From Cupriavidus pauculus (GTDB lineage Bacteria; Pseudomonadota; Gammaproteobacteria; Burkholderiales; Burkholderiaceae), in contig NZ_VZOW01000041.1 in NCBI RefSeq assembly GCF_008801835.1, forward strand, positions 1 through 47,844: a DNA stretch of 47,844 bases. Direction: 5' to 3'. Position 1 is the stretch's first letter, and every line of letters begins with the position of its first letter. The notes below the pieces were generated by a model. The model saw only the letters and a program-made list of their open reading frames with translations. It had not been told where the DNA came from and searched no databases. This document shows positions 1 to 8,510 of the stretch, piece by piece. A program made the translations under genes and the position numbers.

Positions 1-320
1 CCCGCCGCGAGCTGGCCGGCGGGCAGCACGCCGACGCCGCTGGCCGGGCGCGAGCCGAGCGCGGCGGCAAGCGGCACGCGTGCGGCCAGCACATCGGCCA
101 GCGTAGCGCTGGGCGTGGCGCCGGCAAGCCGCATGGCGCGCGCGCCGTGGACGTCCTCGTCCACCAGCAGCACGCGTTCGCCCTGCATCGACAGCGCATT
201 GGCCAGGCCCAGCGCCACCGTGGTGGCGCCGGCCCCGGGTTCGGCGGCGACCACCGCGATGCGTCGCGTCACGCGTGGCGCCAACAGGCGGCGCAGGCTT
301 TCTGCCTGATCGGAAGCCAT
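1..320 (-). CDS. flhG: FlhG (FleN/YlxH), MinD-like flagellar placement ATPase, 5' part only
   Basis: The gene starts with ATG at 320, 12 bp after the flhF stop, and runs off the left edge, so about 106 residues are visible. Residues 4-13 read DQAESLRRLL, which matches the DQAxxLR motif by which FlhG activates the GTPase FlhF. A MinD/ParA fold follows, with an LLVDED strand where the Walker A' aspartate sits. The family regulates flagellar number and position together with FlhF. The P-loop is odd: at residues 27-34 it reads EPGAGATT, where MinD proteins have KGGxGKT/S, so both the signature lysine and the P-loop lysine are missing. Position after flhF and the N-terminal motif make the identity firm. 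Whether this version binds or hydrolyses ATP is doubtful. Confidence 0.88.
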   Translation of the reverse strand, partial: MASDQAESLRRLLAPRVTRRIAVVAAEPGAGATTVALGLANALSMQGERVLLVDEDVHGARAMRLAGATPSATLADVLAARVPLAAALGSRPASGVGVLPAGQLAA

Positions 321-332
321 CGGATTCAAGGC

Positions 333-2897
333 TTACTCCCCGGCCGCCGCGAACTGCGGCATGGCATCCATGGCGGCCATCGCCCGCATCGCGGACGCAG
401 CGGATTCGGGCGCGTCGGCCGCTGGTTCGACGGCCATCATCGCGGGCGATGCGCTGCGGCCCGGATAGTTTTCCAGCACGTCCAACAGCGCCAGCAGCCG
501 GCCCATGCCTTCGTTGAGCACCGGCCCGGCAACCGGCGCATTGACGCGCGCCGAGGCGCGACCGGCCAGTCGCGACAGGAATGCCGGCGCCGTCGGCGTC
601 GGCGTGTGTTGCAGGCGCAGCGCGGTCAGACCCAGTTGCAGCGCCACCATGCCGGCGCAGGGCATGGTCTCTTCATCGGCGTCCTGCGCGAAATGGTCCA
701 TTGCGTGGCGCAACGTGCGGAACTGATCCTCCGCGTCGAGCGTCCATTGCGCCCAGCGCGCGACCTGCGCGGCATCGTTGGCCAGTGCCGGATCACACAG
801 CGTGTACTCGACGGACAGCGTGTCGCCGGTGTCGCGCGCGATCATGCGCGACACCACCAGGCACGCCTCGGTGCCGGTTTCGGCAGCTTCGCCCGCGTTG
901 GCGGCATTGGCACGTCCGCGCGCCGCGGCGCGCACCTGGCCGTCCGGCACGCGCACCAGGCAATGCGCGAGCCAGTGCACTGCGTCGCGGTCGCTGCAGC
1001 GCACGTCGCCGATGGCGTGGAACGTGAGCGTGTCGGCAATCGTGTCGACCTTGTTGGCCAGACCGTTGGCAATCACGCGCGTGGTCTTGCGCGTGCCTGC
1101 CACCCAGCGTTCGCCGCTTTGCTGCCAGCGCGCAAGCGTGGCGGGGCTGGGCAGCGACGTGTTGAGGTTGACCACCGTGCGTGCGGCAGCCAGCGTGGTA
1201 CGCACCGTGGCGGCTTCCGCTTCGGCATCGGCTTCGGCCAGCGACTGGCGCGTACGGCTGGCGGGCACCACGGTGCTGGCCAGCGGCATGCCGTCGCGAT
1301 CGGACAACCACAACGTCTGCTGCATCATCTGCGGCGCGCGGCGGCCCTGCACCGGCTGGGCTACGCTCTGCGTCACCGCCAGCACGTGGCGATCGCAAAC
1401 GCGGCTGGCCTCGCGGCACATTGCCAGGCGCACCTGCTGGACCATCGGTCGCAGCGCCGCCGCACCGGCAGTGCGCTGCTGCCACAGCTGCCGGGCCAGA
1501 TCGAAGCCGTACGGCGCGGCGTTGAGTTCTTCGACGCAGACGCCGACGGCGTTGGCGCTATCGGTGAGCGACCGCAGCATGTCGTCGGCGCCATTGCGCT
1601 CGGCCGCGCGCGGCGCCACAGCGTCGACGGCGCCGGCCTGGCGGCGCGCCACATCGGCGTCATTAAAAAGCGACCCGCGACGCGGCGTGAGGAATGCGCG
1701 TTCGACCAGTGCACTGGCCTGCGCCAGTTCGAGATGTTCCGGCACGCGCTGGCCGGTCGATGCATAGAACACCGGCAGACGGTGACGGATCACCACATCG
1801 AGCACCGATCCCAGATGCGTGGCTTCGTCGAGCTTGCTGATGATGCAGCCGTCGATGCCGCCAGCGGCGCCTGCGGCGTCATTGCGATAGGCGTGCACGA
1901 CTTCGTTGAGCGTGTCGCCGTGCGCGGCGCCGTTGAGCAGCAGCACGCGCTGCATCGGCGCCTGCACACCGGCAAGCATCGCGATCTGGTCCGACAGGCT
2001 GCGGTCGCGCTGGCTCATGCCGACGGTGTCGATGATCACCAGATGCTTGTCCTGCATGGCCGACAGCGCAAAGCGCAGATCGGCGGCGTCTTTCACGGCA
2101 TGGACCGGGACGCCGAGGATGTCGCCATAGATGCGCAGTTGCTCGTGCGCGCCGATCCGGAATCGGTCGGTGGTCAGCAGCGCCAGGCTTTGCGGGCCGT
2201 GGCGCAACACGAAGCGCGCGGCCAGCTTGGCGGTGGTGGTGGTCTTGCCCACGCCGGTCGGGCCGATCAGCGCGAGCACGCCGCCCTGCGCAAACAGCGC
2301 GTCCTCGTCGGTCAACACCGGCACCTTGCTTGCCAGTTCCTGGCGGATCCACGCCATGGCCGCGGGGCGATCGGTGCCGAGCGGCAGGCGCGACAGCAGC
2401 GTGCGCGACAACTGACCCGAGAAGCCCGCGTTGACGAGCCACTCGAACAGCGATTCGCGCAGCGGGTCGCCCGCGGCCACCGATGGCGCGCCGTTGGACA
2501 GCCCGGCGAACTGGCGTTCGAGCATCGAGCGCATCGAAGCCAGTTCGCCGCGCAGATCGTGCATCGCGCCATCGTCTTTGGCGACGGCATCGGGCGCGGT
2601 GGCGGCGAGCGTGTTGGCGGGCGCGGCGAACGGCATGCCGTCGGCCGCCGGCGGGTTGATGCCGTTGAGCGCCTGGAGCATGGGCGACGGCGAAGGCATC
2701 GCCATGGCGGATGCGGGCGGATCGTAGAGCTGCGCGTTGGCCTTGACCGCACCAAGATCGGTATCGCGCATCGCCACGATTTCCACGCCGCCTTCGATGG
2801 AGCGGTTGGAGAGCACCACGGCATCGGGGCCCATGGCCTCGCGCACCTTGCGCATCGCTTCACGGCCGTTGGCCGCCACAAACTTTGCCACGCTCAT
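333..2897 (-). CDS. flhF: FlhF, SRP-type GTPase for flagellar placement, with long C-terminal extension
   Basis: An 854-residue SRP-family GTPase that in other bacteria recruits early flagellar components at the pole. The N-terminus (1-43, starting MSVAKFVAANGREAMRKVRE) is the typical FlhF B-domain start, followed by a low-complexity linker to about 110. The NG domain spans about 145-405: P-loop GPTGVGKT at 212-219, DTVGMSQRD from 290 (usually DTAG), and SKLDE at 354-358. The remaining 445 or so residues lie outside the known fold, because FlhF proteins usually end shortly after the G domain. This tail is mixed helical/strand in appearance and reads as coding throughout. The gene begins 10 bp after the flhA stop and is followed by flhG, the normal order. 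The SRP-type GTPase assignment is certain. The role of the tail is unknown. Confidence 0.95.
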   Translation of the reverse strand: MSVAKFVAANGREAMRKVREAMGPDAVVLSNRSIEGGVEIVAMRDTDLGAVKANAQLYDPPASAMAMPSPSPMLQALNGINPPAADGMPFAAPANTLAATAPDAVAKDDGAMHDLRGELASMRSMLERQFAGLSNGAPSVAAGDPLRESLFEWLVNAGFSGQLSRTLLSRLPLGTDRPAAMAWIRQELASKVPVLTDEDALFAQGGVLALIGPTGVGKTTTTAKLAARFVLRHGPQSLALLTTDRFRIGAHEQLRIYGDILGVPVHAVKDAADLRFALSAMQDKHLVIIDTVGMSQRDRSLSDQIAMLAGVQAPMQRVLLLNGAAHGDTLNEVVHAYRNDAAGAAGGIDGCIISKLDEATHLGSVLDVVIRHRLPVFYASTGQRVPEHLELAQASALVERAFLTPRRGSLFNDADVARRQAGAVDAVAPRAAERNGADDMLRSLTDSANAVGVCVEELNAAPYGFDLARQLWQQRTAGAAALRPMVQQVRLAMCREASRVCDRHVLAVTQSVAQPVQGRRAPQMMQQTLWLSDRDGMPLASTVVPASRTRQSLAEADAEAEAATVRTTLAAARTVVNLNTSLPSPATLARWQQSGERWVAGTRKTTRVIANGLANKVDTIADTLTFHAIGDVRCSDRDAVHWLAHCLVRVPDGQVRAAARGRANAANAGEAAETGTEACLVVSRMIARDTGDTLSVEYTLCDPALANDAAQVARWAQWTLDAEDQFRTLRHAMDHFAQDADEETMPCAGMVALQLGLTALRLQHTPTPTAPAFLSRLAGRASARVNAPVAGPVLNEGMGRLLALLDVLENYPGRSASPAMMAVEPAADAPESAASAMRAMAAMDAMPQFAAAGE

Positions 2898-2907
2898 GAT
2901 TCTGTCC

Positions 2908-4995
2908 TTACGCCGCGCCGCCGATCATGGCGGTGATGCGGATGTTGCGGTTGTCCGGTACTTCTGCGTGAGACAGCACTTTCAGTTGCGGCAGCGTGCG
3001 GCGCAGGAAGCGCGCCATCAGCGGCCGCAGCGGCGCCGGCACCAGCAGCACGGGGTCGAGTCCGAGCTGTTCCTGGCGCATGACGGCGCCTTGCGCCTGC
3101 TGCAGCAGCGCATCGGCCAGCCCCGGCTCGATGCCGCCGCCGTTGGCCATCGCTTGCGTCAGCACGCGCTCCAGGCCGGCGTCGATGCCGATCACCTGCA
3201 TGTCGGCGTTGTTGGGGAACAGCTGTTGAGTGATGGCGCGGCCCAGCGCCACGCGCACCAGCGTGGTCAGTTCGGCCGGATCGTTGATCTTCGGCGCGTT
3301 TTCCGCCACGACGTCCAGAATGGTGCGCATGTCGCGGATCGCCACGCCTTCGTCGAGCAGGTTCTGCAGGATCTTCTGCAGTCCCGTCAGGGAGATCGTC
3401 TTCGGCACCAGATCCTCGGTCAGCTTCGGCGCTTCCTTGGCGATGCGGTCGAGCAGCGCCTGCACTTCCTGGCGGCCCAGCAGTTCGGACGCGTGCATCT
3501 GGATCAGATGGTTCAGGTGGGTAGCCACCACGGTGCTCGCGTCGACCACGGTGTAGCCATACGCCTGCGCCTGTTCCTTGAGGCTGGCGTCGATCCAGAC
3601 GGCCGGCAGGCCGAAGGCCGGATCGCGCGTCGCCGCGCCAGGCAGCGTGCCCGTGACCTGGCCCGGATTGATCGCCATCCACTGGCCCGGGCTGGCTTCG
3701 CCGCTGCCGATTTCCACGCCCTTGAGCGTGATGCGGTAGGCGGTCGGCTTCAGTTCGAGGTTGTCGCGGATATGGACCACCGGCACCAGGAAGCCGATGT
3801 CCTGCGCGATCTTCTTGCGGATGCTCTTGATGCGGCCCAGCAATTCGCCGTTCTGTCCGCGATCCACCAGTGTGATCAGGCGGTAGCCCACCTCCATGCC
3901 GAGCGGGTCGACCATCGTGACGTCTTCCCATGTGGCTTCGGCGGTTTCCGCCGGCACGGCGGGCGTGCGTTCGTCGCGCGTCTTGCTCTCGGCAACCTTT
4001 GCTTCGCGCTGCATCATGTAGCGGCCAAACCAGACCAGTCCGCCAGCCAGCAGCAGGAAGGCAAAGTGCGGCATGCCGGGGATGATGCCCATCATGCCGA
4101 TAATGGCCGCGGTGATGAACATCACGCGCGGATTCGAAAACAGCTGGCCAGTCAGCTGCTGGCCGACGTCCTGCTCGTTGGACACGCGCGACACGATCAC
4201 ACCGGCTGCGGTGGAGATCACCAGCGCCGGGATCTGCGCCACCAGGCCGTCGCCGATCGTCAGCAGCGTGTAGTTGTGCACGGCGGTAGCGAAATCCAGA
4301 TCGTGCTGGACCATGCCGACCACCATGCCTGCGGACACGTTGATGAACATGATCAGCAGGCCGGCGACGGCGTCGCCGCGCACGAACTTCGACGCACCGT
4401 CCATCGCGCCGTAGAAATCGGATTCCTGCGCCACTTCGGCGCGGCGCTTGCGTGCGCCTTCTTCGTTGACCAGGCCCGCGTTGAGGTCGGCGTCGATGGC
4501 CATCTGCTTGCCGGGCATCGCATCGAGCATGAAGCGCGCGCCGACTTCGGCGATACGGCCTGCGCCCTTGGTGATCACCATGAAGTTGATCACCACCAGG
4601 ATCGCGAACACCACGATACCGACGGCGAAGTTGCCGCCCACCAGGAAGTGGCCAAACGCCTCGATCACCTTGCCCGCGGCGTCTGGGCCGGTATGGCCCT
4701 CGAGCAGCACCACGCGCGTGGAAGCCACGTTCAGCGACAGACGCAGCAGCGTGGAGAACAGCAGCACGGCGGGAAACGCGGCGAAATCGAGCGGGCGCTG
4801 CGTGTACATGCCGACCAGCAGCACCATGATCGACAATGCGATATTGAACGTGAACAACAGATCCAGGATGAACGCCGGCAACGGCAGAATCATCATGCCG
4901 AGGATCATCACGACCAGCAGCGGGCCAGCCAGCGCCTTCATCTGGGCGCCGCCACGCAGTGCGGGCGAGTTGAAAAGGTTGGTCAGAGCGTTCAT
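2908..4995 (-). CDS. flhA: FlhA, flagellar type III export gate protein
   Basis: A 695-residue FHIPEP-family protein, the large subunit of the flagellar export gate in the inner membrane. The first 330 residues hold about eight hydrophobic segments. The family signature is seen as RLSLNVASTRVVLLEGH, followed by the proton-coupling FHIPEP loop with MPGKQMAIDADLNAGL. From about 340 onward lies the soluble domain that docks chaperone-substrate complexes. Length matches E. coli FlhA (about 690). Its ATG overlaps the flhB stop as ATGA (4992-4995), so the two are translationally coupled. flhF follows after 10 bp. Nothing looks truncated or unusual. Confidence 0.98.
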   Translation of the reverse strand: MNALTNLFNSPALRGGAQMKALAGPLLVVMILGMMILPLPAFILDLLFTFNIALSIMVLLVGMYTQRPLDFAAFPAVLLFSTLLRLSLNVASTRVVLLEGHTGPDAAGKVIEAFGHFLVGGNFAVGIVVFAILVVINFMVITKGAGRIAEVGARFMLDAMPGKQMAIDADLNAGLVNEEGARKRRAEVAQESDFYGAMDGASKFVRGDAVAGLLIMFINVSAGMVVGMVQHDLDFATAVHNYTLLTIGDGLVAQIPALVISTAAGVIVSRVSNEQDVGQQLTGQLFSNPRVMFITAAIIGMMGIIPGMPHFAFLLLAGGLVWFGRYMMQREAKVAESKTRDERTPAVPAETAEATWEDVTMVDPLGMEVGYRLITLVDRGQNGELLGRIKSIRKKIAQDIGFLVPVVHIRDNLELKPTAYRITLKGVEIGSGEASPGQWMAINPGQVTGTLPGAATRDPAFGLPAVWIDASLKEQAQAYGYTVVDASTVVATHLNHLIQMHASELLGRQEVQALLDRIAKEAPKLTEDLVPKTISLTGLQKILQNLLDEGVAIRDMRTILDVVAENAPKINDPAELTTLVRVALGRAITQQLFPNNADMQVIGIDAGLERVLTQAMANGGGIEPGLADALLQQAQGAVMRQEQLGLDPVLLVPAPLRPLMARFLRRTLPQLKVLSHAEVPDNRNIRITAMIGGAA

Positions 4996-6137
4996 GCGCG
5001 GCTTTCCGGTACGGCTAGTTCATCCGGCACCAGCAGCTCGGCCGGCGCATTGGGCTGCGGGCCTTGGCTGTAGTGCCAGTGTTTCAATTGAAAGACCCAG
5101 GCCAGGACCTCGGCCACTGCGGTGTACAAACCCGCCGGGATTTCCTGCCCCAGTTCGACGTGACGGTGCAGCGCGCGCGCCAGCGGCGGCGCCGACAACA
5201 CCGGCACGCGATGCTCGGCGGCCAGTTCGCGGATGCGCGCGGCCACTTCGTCGGTACCCTTGGCCACCACGCGCGGCGCGTTCCAGCGCGCCGTCTCGTC
5301 GTAGCGCAGCGCCACGGCGAAGTGCGTGGGGTTGGTCACCACCACGTCCGCCTTGGGCACTTCGGACATCATCCGGCGACGCGCCATGGCCCGCTGCTGC
5401 TGGCGGATGCGGGCCTTGATATGCGGATCGCCATCGGTTTCCTTCATCTCCTGCTTGACCTCTTCCTTGGTCATGCGCAGCTTCTTGTAGAACGTCCACA
5501 GCTGCCACGGCACGTCCAGCGCCGCCACCAGCAACAGCGATCCGGCCACCATCGCGCACACGTACAGCACCATGTCGGTCATGTGCAGCAGCGCTTCCTC
5601 GATCGGCGCGTTCATCAACGCGACGGCTTCGGGAATCTCGCGCCACAGCAGCCACGCGCCCACGCCGCCCACCAGCAAGGACTTGGCGATGGCCTTGGCC
5701 AGTTCCACGAGCGAGTTCGACGAGAACATCCTGCCGATGCCGGCCAGCGGCGACATGCGCTTGAAGTCGGGCGCGAACGATTTCGTCGAGAAAACCCAGC
5801 CGCCCAGCGCCAGAGGCGCCACCAGCGCCGCCACGCCAAACATCAGCAGCAGCGGCATGAAAGCCAGCAGGCTTTCCCAGATCGCCACACCGAACTGCGA
5901 CAGCATGCGGTGCGTGTCGAACGCCGTGGCGGGCTCGAACGCCAGGCTGGCGTGCATCACGGCATTGAGCTTGCGGCCGAGCATGCCGCCCATGACCCAC
6001 AGGCCCAACACGCCCGTCATCAGCATGACGAACGTGCCGAGTTCGCGCGAACGCACCACCTGCCCCTCCTCGCGCGCCTTTTCGAGGCGCCGGGGTGAGG
6101 CGGGTTCGGTTTTTTCGAGATCGCTTTCCTCGGACAT
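4992..6137 (-). CDS. flhB: FlhB, flagellar export switch protein
   Basis: A 381-residue FlhB/YscU-family protein that sits beside FlhA in the export gate and switches substrate from rod/hook to filament proteins by self-cleavage. The N-terminal half has four hydrophobic segments between about 30 and 215. The cytoplasmic half has the autocleavage site NPTH at about 267-270, in the context VVVTNPTHFAVALRYD. The ATG at 6137 is preceded by GGAG at 6-nt spacing, which supports this start. It is the first gene of flhBAFG. The upstream 380 bp should hold the operon promoter. In related genomes flhB often lies near cheZ; here about 24 kb separates them. Confidence 0.98.
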   Translation of the reverse strand: MSEESDLEKTEPASPRRLEKAREEGQVVRSRELGTFVMLMTGVLGLWVMGGMLGRKLNAVMHASLAFEPATAFDTHRMLSQFGVAIWESLLAFMPLLLMFGVAALVAPLALGGWVFSTKSFAPDFKRMSPLAGIGRMFSSNSLVELAKAIAKSLLVGGVGAWLLWREIPEAVALMNAPIEEALLHMTDMVLYVCAMVAGSLLLVAALDVPWQLWTFYKKLRMTKEEVKQEMKETDGDPHIKARIRQQQRAMARRRMMSEVPKADVVVTNPTHFAVALRYDETARWNAPRVVAKGTDEVAARIRELAAEHRVPVLSAPPLARALHRHVELGQEIPAGLYTAVAEVLAWVFQLKHWHYSQGPQPNAPAELLVPDELAVPESRA

Positions 6138-6520
6138 GAATGCTCCAATACGACGCGCACGGACGGCACTTCGTCACCGAGGATTATCAAATCCCGGACT
6201 GGAAAGCATTGGGGGGAAAAGGCGGGGAAACAGGTGCCTGTTTCAGGAATGAGCGGGCCAGCGGAAATAACGGCCCCGGGGTGGCAATCTTTAGCGCGAC
6301 GCGCCGAAAATGTGCCGATTCCGCCCATTGGAAGCGCGCGCGGCGACGAAGATATGGCCGCCGCCGCCGCGCATCGTGCTACCGGAAGAGGCCTTCGGCG
6401 GCACCGGCGCCCATACGGCGGCGGGCTGCCGGACAATTCGCAAAATCTGCGATCTTCGTATAAAAAGCATGCAATGCGCGCGATCACTCCCACGCGCATA
6501 TCGGCTCAGTGGACGACGTT
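6138..6520. promoter_or_regulatory. Intergenic region upstream of flhB
   Basis: A 383-bp gap between the yceH stop and the flhB start. No credible gene was seen. It should hold the flhBAFG promoter, since flhB opens that operon. At 6265-6272 the plus strand reads AAATAACG, identical to the conserved half of the enterobacterial FlhDC box, and TGGCA plus TAGCG follow at 6282-6296 like a second degenerate copy. The two copies are in direct rather than the usual inverted orientation, so the assignment is tentative. No clear sigma-28 promoter (TAAAGTTT-N11-GCCGATAA type) was found. Confidence 0.35.
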
Positions 6521-7243
6521 TCAGGCCGAGCCGTCCTCGGAAGGCGCCGTGTCGATCTTGATGCCAAGCTGGCCGGCCATGTCTTCGACCAGCGCCTGCA
6601 GGCGCGCCACCTTATCTTCCAGGGCGCGATGGCTGATGCGCAGCGCTTCGAATTCCGACGGCGATACGTCTTCGTCCGCGCTGGCGCCGCGCGGCGATGC
6701 GCCCCATTCGGCCGCGCTGACCTCTCCGCACATCAGGTGCATCCATCGATGCTCGCGTTCGCCCGGCGCGCGCGGCAGCTTGACGACCAGCGCCGGCGTG
6801 CGCTCTGCAAGTTCGTCCAGGAATCCCTCGACCGACGAAATATCGGCAAACGCATGCAGGCGCGCTGAATTGAGCCGCAGTTCCGCCGCGGTTTGCGGGC
6901 CGCGCAACAGCAGCGTGGAAAGCAGCGCCGCCGACTGGCTTGGCACACCGAGCACTTTTGCCAGATTCTGCTCGAAGCGCGGCACACGGCTGCTGCTGCC
7001 TTCGAACACCAGGCTCAGGGACTTCAGGCCATCGATGGCCGTAAGGATTTCGGCCTCGCTGGCGCTCATCACCGGCGAGCGTGCGGTCTTCTGGTTGCAT
7101 CCGGCCACCAGCGCGTTCAGCGACAGCGGATAGGTGTCCGGCACCGTAAGCTGCTTTTCAAGCAGCACGGCGACGACGCGGCCCTCCAGCGCGGTCAGGG
7201 CGCGCATGGGAGGTCGGGCGGGTCTGTCGGGAATGGCATCCAT
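6521..7243 (-). CDS. yceH: YceH family protein (DUF480)
   Basis: About 240 residues, matching the YceH/DUF480 family, which has two winged-helix-like domains and no settled function. The diagnostic N-terminal stretch is LEGRVVAVLLEKQ followed by TVPDTYPLSLNALVAGCNQK. A second helical domain has LLLRGPQTAAELR, and the C-terminus looks coiled-coil (LEDKVARLQALVEDM). The frame stays open to 7375. I place the start at the ATG at 7243 (MDAIPD) because the extra upstream residues overlap a terminator for the next gene. Neither this ATG nor the next one (7207) has a strong ribosome binding site. It is a single-gene unit unrelated to its flagellar and T6SS neighbours. Confidence 0.85.
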   Translation of the reverse strand: MDAIPDRPARPPMRALTALEGRVVAVLLEKQLTVPDTYPLSLNALVAGCNQKTARSPVMSASEAEILTAIDGLKSLSLVFEGSSSRVPRFEQNLAKVLGVPSQSAALLSTLLLRGPQTAAELRLNSARLHAFADISSVEGFLDELAERTPALVVKLPRAPGEREHRWMHLMCGEVSAAEWGASPRGASADEDVSPSEFEALRISHRALEDKVARLQALVEDMAGQLGIKIDTAPSEDGSA

Positions 7244-7335
7244 CGATAAGAAGCGAGCGTTTGCGAGGCAGACATTGAAGCGCAACGCCCGCGGCGACGC
7301 AACCGGATTGGATGCCCCGGCACGCGCCACCATGC

Positions 7336-7369
7336 AAAAAAGGCCGCGATCCCGACGACCGCAGCCTTT
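7336..7369 (-). terminator. Rho-independent terminator of the CsgG-like lipoprotein gene
   Basis: Read on the minus strand, AAAGGCTGCG (7369-7360) pairs with CGCGGCCTTT (7348-7339). This gives a 10-bp stem with one G-T pair and an 11-nt loop, ending in six T residues (7341-7336). It lies 72 bp after the stop at 7442 and just before the yceH start. It is the most convincing intrinsic terminator in the window. Confidence 0.8.
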
Positions 7370-7441
7370 CGTCATATCAAGCGACGCAGCGAGGTTCGCG
7401 GTCTTTGACCGCGTTCGATCCGCGTTGCCCGGCGTTACGCC

Positions 7442-8251
7442 TTAGTTGACCTTCAACTGGCCGCCCGTGCCCAGGCCGCCCTTGACGTTCTGCGCCTTGT
7501 ACTGTTTGACGGCGGTGACGAGGTTGTTCAGCGAATCGGTAAACGCGGCGACCACCACCTTGCCTTGCGGTGTGTTCGAGTACGCACCTGCGCTGCCGCG
7601 CGCGCTGTTGCCCATCAGGGCGCCGAGCATGCCGTAGTCGATATTCTTGGCCGATCCTTCGGCGGCGGCCAGCTGCACGCTCGAACGGTTGTCGACCAGC
7701 GTCAGCAGCGTCGACGCCTCGGCGCTCTTCATGCTGCCGGCCACGCTGGACAGCACGCCGCCCACGTGCGGCACCCACGCCAGCAACTGACCCGACCCAC
7801 CGCCGGTGTTATTGCTGCTGAAGGTGATGCTGGGGCTGACCGTGTAGTCGGCCGCCACCATCTGGCCCTTCTGCAACTTCGACTTCTTGCGCAATTCGCC
7901 CGTTGCGTTCAGGGCGCGTTCGCCCATCGCGGCGTCGAGGCCACGGCCGCGATCCACCACGACGAAACAATTGGACTGCTGCACCAGCAGCTTCAGTACC
8001 GGAACCGTGCTGCCCAGCTGATACTGGCCGGTCAGGATGCCGTACCACGGCGCAGAAGTGTCCTCGATGATCGATACCGTACCCAGCGGCGCATCGCAGC
8101 GCTGCAAGGTAGTCTGTGCGTTTTGCGATTCGGTGCCGCCGACGGAGCCGGTTGCCACCGTCTTCGCATCCTTGGCGCCCATTTGCATGTCGGCGCACGC
8201 ACCCAGCAGCAGCACGGCGGCTACGGCGACTCCCGTTGTCTTGAAACCCAT
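7442..8251 (-). CDS. CsgG/HfaB-like outer-membrane lipoprotein
   Basis: 269 residues. The signal peptide ends in a lipobox LGAC (Cys19), so a lipoprotein is predicted. An aspartate at +2 of the mature protein could mean inner-membrane retention by the enterobacterial rule, which may not hold here. The mature part resembles the CsgG/HfaB/curli-assembly fold, with the motif NCFVVVDRGRGLDAAMGE and a late VVVAAFTDSLNNLV segment. Family members form secretion pores or act in surface attachment. No curli or holdfast genes lie nearby, so a role in amyloid export cannot be inferred. It has its own terminator at 7336-7369 and a 260-bp upstream region shared with a divergent gene. Family assignment is moderately sure; function unknown. 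Confidence 0.72.
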   Translation of the reverse strand: MGFKTTGVAVAAVLLLGACADMQMGAKDAKTVATGSVGGTESQNAQTTLQRCDAPLGTVSIIEDTSAPWYGILTGQYQLGSTVPVLKLLVQQSNCFVVVDRGRGLDAAMGERALNATGELRKKSKLQKGQMVAADYTVSPSITFSSNNTGGGSGQLLAWVPHVGGVLSSVAGSMKSAEASTLLTLVDNRSSVQLAAAEGSAKNIDYGMLGALMGNSARGSAGAYSNTPQGKVVVAAFTDSLNNLVTAVKQYKAQNVKGGLGTGGQLKVN

Positions 8252-8510
8252 TGCGACCCTCTTTTATTGGATTCTTTGTCTAAATACGCGCGAGTCGTCA
8301 AAAACGACAAAAAGGCCCCGTTCACCCGATCGCGCGCAACCGCCGTTATGGCGGAAAGTTCCCGTGACGATAACCACACTTGAGTGTTATTTACAGCACA
8401 ATTCAGATGTGATAGTCGCGGCACTCACGGCATAAGGATCGGCGAAATGATTCGTTGGCCGGCGCATCGTCAACGCTTACGGTCTGCGTTTTCCCATCAG
8501 AAATCAGACG

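Noticed and set aside
147..2936. A 929-codon plus-strand open frame opposite flhF
   Set aside because: Antisense shadow of flhF with His/Arg-rich, low-complexity translation.
2737..5073. A 778-codon plus-strand open frame opposite flhA
   Set aside because: Antisense shadow; flhA is clearly coding on the minus strand.
6020..6499. Minus-strand frame of 159 codons overlapping the flhB 5' end
   Set aside because: It overlaps the well-supported flhB start out of frame and looks like chance coding in GC-rich DNA.
8294..8308. Small hairpin GTCGT/ACGAC upstream of the CsgG-like gene
   Set aside because: Only 5 bp, no T-run in a useful direction; could be a leader hairpin but is not distinguishable from chance.
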